DNA of 64,000 nt from Malaya genurostris (taxonomy: Eukaryota > Arthropoda > Insecta > Diptera > Culicidae), in NCBI RefSeq assembly GCF_030247185.1, contig NC_080572.1, positions 173,048,975-173,112,974 on the forward strand, in the 5' to 3' direction. The notes under the pieces were generated by a model, which did no database searches, was not told the origin of the DNA, and saw nothing but the letters and a program-made list of their open reading frames with translations. The position numbers and the translations under genes are program-made. Each line of letters starts with the position of its first letter. Positions within the stretch are counted from its first letter, which is position 1. Positions 22,555 to 32,473 of the stretch are shown one piece after another.

Positions 22555-22767
22555 CACCCAAACCTCCATTTACGTACCTTATATATGTAGGTATGTATGC
22601 TTACACACTCGCATGTCTGCATATATGTGTATATATTTATACATATGAATGATCGCTTTTACTTCACCAATATTTATATGTATTAAGAAATACAAATATT
22701 TGCACACATGCGTACGTATATTAATACATATATACATATATAAGTTACGTAAATGAAGGTTTGGGTG
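22555..22767. mobile_element. MITE with CACCCAAACCTCCATTTACG ends
   Basis: Inverted ends CACCCAAACCTCCATTTACG at 22555 and the complement CGTAAATGAAGGTTTGGGTG ending at 22767 enclose about 170 bp of ATATGTATAC-like alternating purine-pyrimidine sequence. A second element with the same end words is at 23392-24112. No coding potential. Confidence 0.7.
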
Positions 22768-23285
22768 TAGTTACTCCCGTTTCACATGACGATGTGAATT
22801 TTTTTGCAGAACTTTAGTGAAACATAAACAAGTTGATGATTTACTGCACAATTGTTTTAGATGTACTTAAAGTTGTTCTACAGTGATTTTTCGGTAGTAT
22901 TGTGAAATTTAACAGTGATAAGTTGCACAACCAATTTTAAAATATTTAAAAATCTTTCTGAACATATCTAACATAAATAACATTTCTAAATCAATTGTAA
23001 AACATTTTGAAAGTTCAATAAGTTACATTTGTTACTTGGGAGATGTCGCTACTATTTTGGGTGCTACATTCACATCACACTAAATTTTGGTTTTATTGTA
23101 GATTCATATCACAAGCTTGTTTTTGTTTTATTATAATTGATTTTTAGTGTTATATGAACGACATGGAAATAAAATGCATGTAAAACACGTTTAAACTTGT
23201 GGAAATTGAGTGAAAAGTTTTTTAATCGTTGCAATAAGAAGATTTCTGTAAGAGGTAATCGTTCCGGAACAATTAGAACGTTTAT

Positions 23286-24480
23286 TTATGATCGCGAAGA
23301 ACTGGCCATATTTTTTCTTCTAGTTGCAGTGTAATATTCCTGTTCAAGAAGCTTCTCGAAGACCGTCTTAACGTAGGCTTCATTATCATGTACACCCAAA
23401 CCTCCATTTGCGTTAGCTTTTTTCACATTAACTCTTTTTACGTAACTATTTTCACGAACCAAATCCCAGATAACGTATTTTTGTTCAAGAACCCACTTCA
23501 TAAAAAAAGGTTTTTGCATACAATGAAAATGATTTCCGGCTCATTTTGAATATTTTTGAAACGGGTTTAAAGAGTAGAATTTGGAAAATTATGTTCGAGG
23601 TATATTGGAAATTCAAAATGGCGACTTCCGGTTTATTGTTATTTCTTGAAAATCCTTACAATATGAATATTTTCGAAACGGGTATGCTGAGTAGATAACG
23701 GGAAACGATTTATGAGGTGGTTCTGAATTCTAAGATGGCGATTTTAGGTTCATTTATAATAATGAAAAATCCTTACAATTAACCGGAAGCCGTCATCCTG
23801 GATTTCGGAACAACCTCAAACATCGTTTTCCTTCATCTACTCATCAAATCCACTACCGAAATACCCATATTATAAGGGTTTTCATAGATTATCAATAAAC
23901 CGGAAATCGCCATAAAGAAATTCAAATTCACCTGAAACATCGTTTTCCGACATGTACTCATCAAACCCGTTCCGAAAATACCAATATTTTAAGGGTTTTT
24001 AAGGAATACCATAAAACCGGAAGTCGCCATCTTGAATTTTGACATCGCTTTCCGACATCTACTCATTGAACCCGATCTACGAACCCCCGATTATTACGTA
24101 AATGGAGGTTTGTCAGCATTTCATAAACCTCTTGTGATTGTTATGCGACAAACTTTTTTTGTTTATTACCATACTTTGGTATCAGCTCCTTATTGTAAGT
24201 GAACAGTCCGACTCGTTTCTTTAGTTTGTTACCTGCGACATTTCGGACGTAGAGTTCAGAACTCCGCTTAAAATAGTTTACCTTTGTTATCGACATATTA
24301 TCGGCTTCTGACTTTTGATTTGCCTTCGATCCATTCTTCTTGGCTGTGCTGCGAAAACTTTCATTGTGTTCAAACATTCAACAACCTACTTGACGGGCAA
24401 GTAGTTCGGGTTTTCTCGATGCGCGAGCAAAATTTTGACCCCTTGATACTCTTACTTCGATGCCATTTTCAAAACTGAAG
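23286..24480 (-). pseudogene. DD37E-like Tc1/mariner transposase relic, split by a MITE
   Basis: On the minus strand the region 24480-24141 reads as a degenerate N-terminal half. It begins ATGGCATCGAAG with a stop in place of an early codon, then GVKILLAHRENP, and ends KKRVGLFTYNKELIPKYG, typical of the DNA-binding part of mosquito DD37E-type transposases. After the MITE (23392-24112) the minus strand gives DNEAYVKTVFEKLLEQEYYT (about 23380-23320). This matches the segment around the first catalytic Asp (compare MDDETYVKLDYKSLPGPQYY in the element at 31183-32471). About 100 residues are missing between the two halves. Frameshifts and stops make it dead. Confidence 0.55.
23392..24112. mobile_element. 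MITE made of inverted ~120-bp units
   Basis: The ends share AAACCTCCATTT-CGTTA words with the MITE at 22555-22767 (left 23395, complement at right 24093-24112). The interior is a head-to-head series of roughly 115-125-bp units. Two forward units (about 23545-23755) carry AAATGGCGACTTCCGGTTTA and CGAAACGGGT. Three inverted units (about 23770-24080) carry AACATCGTTTTCC...ACTCATCAAA and ACCGGAAGTCGCCAT. The centre of symmetry is near 23760. Non-coding. Confidence 0.6.
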
Positions 24481-24655
24481 AGCACTTGTCAAAACTTAGC
24501 TGTAGGTTTGAATTGGGAGATGTGCAAGTTTCTTAACAGTATTTTAATTTAGTATATTTTCAACGTTTCGCCTTCGACTAATCAGTGCAGCACCAGTTTA
24601 AGTTGAACTGCTACTACCACTTAACAACTATAAACAAACCGTGTAGTTGTAAGTA

Positions 24656-25580
24656 CAGGGTGATTTTTTAAGAGCTTGAGAACTTTTTTAAACAATAAAA
24701 CGCATAAAATTTGCAAAATCTCATCGGTTCTTTATTTTAAACGTTAGATTGGTACATGACATTTACTTTTTGAAGATAATTTCATTTAAATGTTGACCGC
24801 GGCTGCGTCTTAGGTGGTCCATTCGGAAAGTCCGCTTTTTTATCGACAAATTTTGTTCAGCGATGAGGCTCATTTCTGGTTGAATGGCTACGTAAATAAG
24901 CAAAATTGCCGCATTTGGAGTGAAGAGCAACCAGAAGCCGTTCAAGAACTGCCCATGCATCCCGAAAAATGCACTGTTTGGTGTGGTTTGTACGCTGGTG
25001 GAATCATTGGACCGTATTTTTTCAAAGATGCTGTTGGACGCAACGTTACAGTGAATGGCGATCGCTATCGTTCGATGCTAACAAACTTTTTGTTGCCAAA
25101 AATGGAAGAACTGAACTTGGTTGACATGTGGTTTCAACAAGATGGCGCTACATGCCACACAGCTCGCGATTCTATGGCCATTTTGAGGGAAAACTTCGGA
25201 AAACAATTCATCTCAAGAAATGGACCGGTAAGTTGGCCACCAAGATCATGCGATTTGACGCCTTTAGACTATTTTTTGTGGGGCTACGTCAAGTCTAAAG
25301 TCTACAGAAATAAGCCAGTAACTATTCCAGCTTTGGAAGACAACATTTCCGAAGAAATTCGGGCTATTCCGGCCGAAATGCTCGAAAAAGTTGCCCAAAA
25401 TTGGACTTTCCGAATGGACCACCTAAGACGCAGCCGCGGTCAACATTTAAATGAAATTATCTTCAAAAAGTAAATGTCATGTACCAATCTAACGTTTAAA
25501 ATAAAGAACCGATGAGATTTTGCAAATTTTATGCGTTTTATTGTTTAAAAAAGTTCTCAAGCTCTTAAAAAATCACCCTG
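24656..25580 (+). mobile_element. Rearranged Tc1/mariner-superfamily element with 178-bp perfect arms
   Basis: The element is bounded by TA (24654-24655, 25581-25582) and begins CAGGGTGATTTTTTAAG, ending with its complement. The first 178 bp (24656-24833) are an exact inverted copy of the last 178 bp (25403-25580). The arms include not only the terminus and untranslated tail but also the last codons of the transposase (TFRMDHLRRSRGQHLNEIIF), so the C-terminal code appears at both ends in opposite directions. The normal 5' half (promoter and DNA-binding domain) is missing, as if replaced by a flipped 3' end. Arm identity implies a recent event or gene conversion. Confidence 0.93.
24814..25473 (+). 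pseudogene. C-terminal catalytic part of transposase
   Basis: An open frame of 219 codons, opening only at GTG inside the inverted arm, gives the whole catalytic core of an IS630/Tc1/mariner-type transposase. FSDEAHFWLNGY carries the first Asp (residue 17 of this frame), WFQQDGATCHT the second (110) and RSCDLTPLDYFLWGY the third (147), with 36 residues between the second and third. The frame ends with the basic tail LRRSRGQHLNEIIFKK. Uninterrupted coding over 200 codons suggests it was active recently. The N-terminal DNA-binding region, needed for binding the ends, is absent, so it should not act alone. An older relative is at 12690-13310. Confidence 0.9.
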
Positions 25581-25582
25581 TA

Positions 25583-26231
25583 CAACTTGAGTCTTATTTC
25601 GAAAAGATGAAGTAACCAGGTCGACTCAAGACAGATTAAAAAAAGTGAATGCATTACTGCATGCAGTTGTAATTCGAAAACAGTAAATTTTACAAATATG
25701 GTTTTCATGAGGATGTAGGATATCAAATTTTAAATTAAAAAAAAATAGGCATTGAAGATTTTTTTTCGTTTTTAAACGATATCAAACTCAAGTGTCAGAT
25801 TTCAACCAAACGTTAAAATTAACCGCGAAATTGTTGACAGCCTAAGAGGAAAAGGAATTTTAAATCTATAGAAACATAGCACTCAACTTTCTGACATACA
25901 AGAGACTCGTATGATTTGCATTGATGAGATGCCTATGTTAGACTCCTCTGGTAGAAGGTAAAAGTTTAGTTACGAGATGCCTTCTGCTTACTTGAACTAT
26001 CCTTGTCGTCTCTCATATTTTTGCACTTTATCATCACATTCTTTTTCTTCCTTGAGTACTGAGGCTCTGCAGTCTTCATATTCTTTCTCCTCTTTGAATC
26101 TATAATTAGTTTGATATCGTCATAAAACCAATAAAATGAAAATTGTTGACTGACCAGAAGTCATAAATTAAAAAAAATTAAAGAAAAAAAAACTTGGGCG
26201 TAAAACTTAAAATTGCCACTTTGGATTACAA
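25583..26231. other. AT-rich spacer
   Basis: No gene or repeat recognised. Confidence 0.3.
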
Positions 26232-26561
26232 AATTTATTTATTTATTTATTTATTTATTTGATGCAGAGAAAAGCCCAGTGGAGATGAAATTTAGCAATC
26301 TCTCTCCAACAGGCATAAAACCTCCTCATCATTTGTATCAACAGATTATGATCCAACAGATACATTTAGGCCTAACACTACAATTAAAACTAACAGTTAA
26401 AACTAAATTTATAACACTATAACTAGTTGATGACACAAAGCTTAGCAGTATTAGTACTCTTACTTAGAAGGTGAGAGAGAGGAGAAAAGTGATTAGGTAA
26501 ATTGAGAACAAGGGTTGGTGGATAGGGTGCTAAACGAGCGAAAACGAACGACGGGAAGATG

Positions 26562-26725
26562 GTGGAAGACAGAAAAAAACGACGAGATTAGAATCGGCAT
26601 GTAGATCTAATTAGTGATCAAAAAGATTGTGGAAGACAGAAAAAAACGACGAGATTAGAATCGGCATGTAGATCTAATTAGTGATCAAAATGAATGGTGG
26701 AAGACAGAAAAAAGAGGAAATAACG
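26562..26725. repeat. 67-68-bp tandem repeat in LINE 3' region
   Basis: GTGGAAGACAGAAAAAA starts at 26562, 26629 and 26697, giving a 67-68-bp period and about 2.4 units. The first two units are nearly identical through AATCGGCATGTAGATCTAAT and the third breaks off after about 28 bp. Short tandem arrays in 3' untranslated regions are frequent in non-LTR retrotransposons. Confidence 0.85.
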
Positions 26726-26993
26726 ACCAGGTTAATTTAAGCGAGCGAATCTAGTTAGTTTCAAATAAAGATCATGGAGAGACGGAATGGGGGTTGAATG
26801 AAAATAAAATATTAACAATTCCAGACAAATCCTAATCTGACAGGTGACAATCATCTTATCTTATCTTATCATATCACTAACCTAACTTCGACGTTAACGT
26901 TAGTCATGTATGTTTGAACGGTATTCGAATAGTAAAATTATTAAGTTAGCAGGGAAAAAACCCAATAAATAGGTTTTTGACAGTATTTCAAGG

Positions 26994-27857
26994 TTAATGA
27001 AGATCGAACTCGTTAGAACAACTGTTGAATAAGCGACACATACTGGAGACTGGTTCATTGAAACCGTAGTTAGTTCTAGCGCGAGGAACTCGGAGAAAAG
27101 GATAGAATCGCAAATTACGACGATGGATGTCAAAATTTAGCAGTTGTAGGAGATCTGCGCAATCAATCCGAGATTGGATTAAGTCCGCAACGAAAACAGC
27201 TTTGATGGTGTCCCGGCGAACAGATAACATATCGAGATTTATGAGTCTACATCGATTTTCGTAGCTTGGGAGATTTGATGCATCTCTCCATGGCAGACGG
27301 CGCAAAGTGAAACAAACAAATTTCCGCTGAACAGCTTCAATTCGCAGCTTATCAGTTTGATAATACGGTGCCCAAACAACGTTGTCAAAATTTTTTGCAA
27401 TACGAAAAATGAGTCCCAACATCTTAGATGCTTTTGAGATTGTATATTCTACATGACCTTTGAAATTAAGTTTAGAATCCAGTAACACTCCTAAATCCTA
27501 GATTGTTGACTCCCGTTTTAGGACGGTTTGCAAAATAGTAAAATCATACGTGATCGTTGTTCTTTTGCGAGAGAAAAAAATGACGAAGCTTTTTGATGCA
27601 TTTAGCACCATCCTGTTAACGTTGCACCAATTCAGAAATACATTTAATTGAGACTGCAAGAAACCGGTGTCATCAGGATTTTTGATGAGATGAAATAGCT
27701 TAAAATCATCGGCAGAAGATAGCTTCATGCACTTCAACGAATAATTCAAATCGTTGAGATATATGAGAAATATAAACGGCCCCAGATGGCTTCCTTGGGG
27801 GACTCCGGAGCTTGCGGTGAATGTTGAAGTGACACAGTCACCTATTTTCACTGACAT
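26994..27857 (-). pseudogene. LINE reverse transcriptase C-terminal part with nonsense codon
   Basis: The minus frame begins within the domain. TGRSMSVKIGD and SGVPQGSHLGPFIFLIYLND are motifs around the palm. The catalytic box reads SSADDFKLF where an aromatic-ADD is expected. The thumb follows with RMVLNASKSFVIFFSRKR. A TAG at 27498-27500 interrupts the same frame just before DLGVLLDSKLNFKGHVEY. The C-terminal region then runs on openly to 26994 (AVQRKFVCFTLRRLPWRD and RTNYGFNEPVSSM). One nonsense codon, loss of the Tyr/Phe before ADD and 5' truncation make it inactive, though it is younger than the other LINE pieces. Confidence 0.85.
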
Positions 27858-27893
27858 ACTGCGACCCGTCAGGAGCTCTTGATAAAAAAAATA

Positions 27894-28089
27894 GTCATTT
27901 AAACACTAGAATATGATGCTGTAAATTAAAAGACACATATTTTCATAACTATCAATATCCTTTCTCGAGGAATTATAAGTCCTTGCAATTTTGAATAATT
28001 GTTCAGTGTGAATAAAATAATAAAGCAAATTTGCGTCCTAACTGAAATTTTCAAACCAAAACTGATCGTTTCATTATTTTACGCGTAGC
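27894..28089. other. Short spacer between LINE fragments
   Basis: AT-rich, nothing recognised. Confidence 0.3.
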
Positions 28090-28770
28090 CAGAAGTTGTC
28101 GAATTTCTTGGGGAAAATAAAACAGTGCCTGAACGACATATTGCATAATAATTATCAAATCACAATAGTTTGGGTCCCGGTTCATTGCTCCATTCCTGGC
28201 AATGAAAGAACCGATATTTTAGCCAAACGTGTTGCTATTGGACTTTCCGAGACTAATAATTGTGCTTGTGACGAAGGTTATCGCGATATTGATCATGTCG
28301 TTTGAAAAGGCGTGGAGTATCGTGATGTCAGATCTCAACTAATGAATTCCTTGCGTACCCAAGGTAGACTATCCAATGTCCCAGTTCGCGACATTCTTGA
28401 TTGTCGTGACCTTCCCTACATGAAACTTCTTTATCATTTCATTAACCCCATTGAAGTTCCAATTGAAATTTTATTTTATGTTAGACTGTTTTCTCTTCCA
28501 TGAGTTCAACCAATAGCCAGCTATCTTATATTAAATAAAAGTGATGAATTGATACAAATAAACCTAAAATAGTTATAGGATCACGTACAAAATGAATGTA
28601 TTTTATCGCTTGATAAAAACAGTGTTTAGATTAACTAATGAATACCAACATACTAATATGATATTAGAAATGTATTACGTTTAAAGTACTATGTATTGTG
28701 GATGCCACGGCAAAGAAAAACTTATGTATTTTGCCTATGAAATAAACGTATTTATGGAAAAAAAGAGTTG
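28090..28770 (+). pseudogene. LINE RNase H and C-terminal fragment with 3' tail
   Basis: Plus-strand frames give ITIVWVPVHCSIPGNERTD and ILAKRVAIG, the conserved C-terminal block of retrotransposon RNase H. After a gap comes CACDEGYRDIDHVV. A TGA replaces the usual Trp at 28303-28305, followed by KGVEYRDVRSQLMNSLRTQG and DLPYMKLLYHFINPIEVPI. This C-terminal arrangement is typical of LOA/R1-like non-LTR elements with RNase H. The 3' untranslated tail ends near CAAAGAAAAACTTATGTATT and AAATAAACGTATTTATGG with an A-run. It has an internal deletion and a nonsense codon, so it is dead. Confidence 0.78.
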
Positions 28771-30879
28771 TCGAATCTCAAATGTGGTAATGCTTTTTAT
28801 TGCTTTAGTTTATAACACTTGACAATTAAAATATTTAAACATCCAGAGTGTTTTAAGTAACCAAAGTTATTTATTTATTATAGACAACCTAATAATTCTA
28901 TTGTGAAATAAATTATAAACGGAACACTTTCGTGATTTGTTCTTAACAATACATTTCACTACTGTTTTGTGATTCTTTTATGGATTATACTCGTACAGTC
29001 AACTCAGTTTAGCGCTTTTACGAACTGACAGCTATGTCAAACAGGACCGAAAGGAAAATCTATTCCATAGGTAATGTCCTAAAATGAGCAAATGCAAAAT
29101 ATAACTGACAAAGCGAGGAAAAATTCAACTCCTGTTCGCAGAGACACGTGCCTTCCGGCTGTACGCTCTTTCAAATTCTTTATCCGCTGTTCACCGACTG
29201 ACTGCATGGTACGGTGCGTAATGACAGGGCATTGCCACATCAAGGACGAACAATTTCAGGTACGCCTCATTGTGTGTCACTCGTATCTTCCCTCTTATTA
29301 TCTAGTCAACTCTATCCCTCGTTTTTTGAACGAATGCTAAAGTCGTGAACCTACCAACCTAGATATTGGATTGCGATCCGGTTTCTAACGCCCCCTCCCC
29401 CTTCCTACCCGGCATCGTACCGACATTCATCACACTGACAGCTCCGTCGAGCGGCGTTCGTGTTTTCACTGTCAACCCCTGTAATCTAAAATGAAATAAT
29501 TTAAATTATTGATAACGACCGAAGCGACGGTATACTGCTGCTGTCCTATCGAGCCTGTGGCACAGCCACGTACGGAATCAAACACTTGAAGCTTCCCGTT
29601 TGCTCCATCATTGAATTATTAAAGCCGTGATGAACCGTTTCTTTACGAATAAGACGAATAACACTCCTGTCTCCTGTCGAAATCGTACAGGAAGTATCGA
29701 CCCACGTTGCTCATTTTTTCTACATTCGTTCCAACCGTGTTCGTTCGTTTTACCGTCGCTTGATTCTATTGGGAAATGAAATAGATTTGGAATTAGAATA
29801 CTCCAACGTGACACCCGAGTTGAGCAACTCTCGTTGGACAGACGAGACAGACGAAGCGAAGGGAATGGAAATTGGAATTTAAGAATTTCTCTGGGCAGCA
29901 CCCTCACAAGAAACCAACAAATCCTTGTGGTGTATCATTATTAGTGTTCTTCTGTTCCTCCCCGTTGCCGAGGGGTTGATTCACTTTTTTAGGATCCGTT
30001 CTCCACACCCGGCCAACACGGTAGGAAGTACACACTGGATTGGATTTTGCTGTCGCCTAGCAATGGCCCGGTCCTAAGCTGCAGAGGACTCCGTTGTCTA
30101 GAAACGATAGATAGAGTAGCACTGACAAGTGGATTCCCTTCATCATTTACATTTATCGATTTTTGACAATTTCAAGGGATAATTTGAAAACTTTTCCGAT
30201 CGATGGGAAGTGGCAAGTGGAGTTGAACGAGTCCTTTTTCTGAGACCGGCACCGGCGGGAGTTTCCAGAATTTTGGGAGGGTGGAGGATATTTGCAGCTT
30301 GAGTATTTCGAACAGGATTTCCATGTGATGGCCAGCTTGTTACACCAATATTTCCGTCCCTATGCTTACGGTGGGCTTTACCGAAACGAAAATTATGCTA
30401 ACAAAGCAAACTAAACTGAGCCCTAGCAAAGGTGACTTCGAAATGAGTTTCGCTCATGCTGCGAAACAGAAGAACATCTCCCGGTGACGTGGCACGGTAC
30501 GGATGTGGGAGATACGAAAACTTTCTCTGCTTGTGATCCTGAGATCGTGCCGGTGTTGGTTAATTCTAGGCGATTATTGATGCTGGACGATGCTTCCAAT
30601 GATGACGTCTCGGATTAGGTGCCGGTTGTGTCATTTTTCATTGTCGGAATGGGATAAATTATTAGTGGGAAGCATTAGAGTCAGGTACTTTGCATCAACG
30701 AGAATCATTTTCGGAATATTTATTCATGTAAGAGTAAACGTGATACAATCATACATGTAATTTTTCAGTCACATTTTGCACCGTTTCGCTTCTCGTCGTG
30801 TGTCGTCGTCACTCAAGATTTGCCCTGAAGCCTCCAAGCTTCAGGCTTTGTTTTTTTTGCATCACTTAGAGCTTTGTTG
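28771..30879. other. Spacer; GC-richer single-copy island from ~29090
   Basis: 28771-29080 is AT-rich. From 29090 to about 30730 composition is balanced and single-copy. Short frames (29608-29907 minus, 99 codons) have no domain. CTGAAGCCTCCAAGCTTCAGG near 30825 is a small inverted repeat. No exon supported. Confidence 0.35.
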
Positions 30880-31182
30880 AAGTACACTGATTCAAGGCTT
30901 TATATTGTGCTCTAGGCGCTAGAATATGCAACTGTTTGCTGGTCACCTCACTATCACACTCACATAGAACGCATCGAGGTCATCCAGCGAAAATGTGTTC
31001 TATTTGTTTCGCACAATCAACAGCTTATCTCTCTAGTTACAATCTCTGTAAGCATAGATCTGAACCTTCTATATGTTCGTAAGAATGTCTCCAAAGTTCT
31101 CAACGAAATTTACCTTCTTATTCTGTCTTGAGATTATCTATTGCAAGAACAAATCATATTTATAATGAACCGTTTTCTGTTA
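30880..31182 (+). pseudogene. LINE C-terminal fragment, interrupted by DD37E element
   Basis: Plus-strand text reads KALYCALGAR, then LEYATVCWSPHYHTHIERIE and VIQRKCVLF. This is the C-terminal portion of a CR1/Jockey-like polyprotein, and LLYVRKNVSKVLNEIYL and TNHIYNEPFSV follow. The DD37E transposon enters at a TA directly afterwards. The eroded remainder plausibly continues from 32474 to about 32640. Same general family as 26232-27893. Confidence 0.65.
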
Positions 31183-32471
31183 ACGACTGTCCCAGAAAGT
31201 ATGGACGCACTTTAATTTCGCTGTAAATAATTCAAAAAAGTTAGATATTCAAATTTTATTCGATATACTGATAATATTGGACTACAAAAACTTAATATTA
31301 TTCTCAACATTTGCTACTTAGCCATTGTAGAATAGCTAGCGCACCTTCTTGCGAACGTTTTTCATTAAATTTCGTACAGACTTCTTGGCGACAAGTTTTG
31401 ACACTTTTTCCCAATCTTTTTCGAGTTGTTGAATGGTTTCGGCTGCCGAGACATGTTTCCTAAGATGTGCCTTCGTTAATGCCCAAAATTCCTCAATTGG
31501 TCGAAGTTGTGGGCAATTTGGTGGATTCATGTCTTATGGGACGAAAGTGACATTTTTGGTAGAATACCATTCTACCGTTGATTTCGAGTAGTGGCAAGAA
31601 GCAAGATCTGGCCAGAAGACAACAGGATCCTTGTGGCTTCGAATCATGGGTAGAAGTCGTTTTTGTAAACATTCCTTGATGTATATTTCGCTGCTGTTCA
31701 TTGAAGCAGTGGTGATGAAGGGTTTCGAAATCTTACCACAGCTACAAATTGCTTGCCAGACCATAGCTTTCTTACCAAATTTTTCGACTTCAATCGATGT
31801 TTCGGACTGGTTTAACTCTTGCCCTTCTCGCACCGTATAATATTGTGGTCCCGGCAATGATTTGTAATCGAGTTTCACGTAGGTTTCGTCGTCCATTATT
31901 ATGCAGTTCAAATTTCCAGAAAGAATCGTATTGTACAGCTTTCGAACCCTCGGTCTGATCGATGCTTCTTGTTTCGGACTACGTTTTTTGTTGTTTCTGC
32001 TTCTTATAGGTTCGAAAATTCAAACGTTCTTTAGAACGAAGAACATTTGACTTCGAAGTGCCCACTTTTTTGGCCACATCCCGAACTGCAACCTCCTTCT
32101 TTTGCTCGAACACCTTCAGTATACGTTTATCCAACTGAGGGTTAGCAGGAACTTTTTATCGATCTGTTTTCGGTTTATCCTCCAAGGTGTTATCCTCACC
32201 GAACTTCGTGATTGTATTTCGCACGGCTTTATCATTTACTCCTTCCATTTTTGCTATCTTTCTTAATGACAGTCCGCGTTCTGTGCACCATTTGTACACA
32301 ATTTTTCGGCGTTGTTCTGCTGAAAGTCCACGTATTTCGAAAAAAAAATGAAAACGAATAAACAACTGCACAAGTGGTTAGAGAAGACGCAGCCATAAAA
32401 ATTGACAGATTCTGAACCATTGCGAAATGGCAGCGGTTTTTGGTTGCGTCCCTACTTTTTGGGACTGTCTT
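31183..32471 (-). mobile_element. DD37E Tc1/mariner-type transposon (ITmD37E-like)
   Basis: A 1289-bp element flanked by TA (31181-31182, 32472-32473). Terminal inverted repeats of about 25 bp have few mismatches: left contains CTGTCCCAGAAAGTATGGAC, right complement CAGTCCCAAAAAGTAGGGAC. It contains one transposase relic on the minus strand. The DD37E group was first described from mosquitoes. Size and ends are those of a full-length copy. Confidence 0.9.
31336..32371 (-). pseudogene. DD37E transposase, inactivated by stops and frameshift
   Basis: N-terminal helix-turn-helix (32371-32159): LSAEQRRKIVYKWC, then LSLRKIAKMEGVNDKAVRNT. A TAA at 32156-32158 follows DKPKTDR. A second DNA-binding section, VFEQKKEVAVRDVAKKVGTS, reads on to about 31985, where a frameshift is needed to enter RSPKQEASIRPRVRKLY. 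The catalytic core has Asp in IIMDDETYVKLDYKSLPG, Asp in FWPDLASCHYSK and Glu in LRPIEEFWALTK, with 37 residues between the last two, hence DD37E. A second TAA at 31534-31536 lies between FVP and DMNPPNCP, where a sense codon is expected. All landmarks survive, so inactivation is fairly recent. Confidence 0.9.
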
Positions 32472-32473
32472 TA

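Larger units (their letters stand above)
26232..27893 (-). mobile_element. 5'-truncated non-LTR retrotransposon (CR1/Jockey-like)
   Basis: The minus-strand order is a partial reverse transcriptase frame (27893-26994), a 3' untranslated region, then a tail of TAAA units (26234-26260 on plus: TTTA repeats). The 5' end stops inside the reverse transcriptase domain, as usual for LINE insertions. The untranslated region contains a tandem repeat (26562-26725). Flanking target duplications were not identified. Confidence 0.8.

Noticed and set aside
19868..23042. Single 3.2-kb transposon with CCCAAGTA ends
   Set aside because: Only about eight terminal bases pair convincingly and no target duplication was found; TTGCACAA words are suggestive but not decisive.
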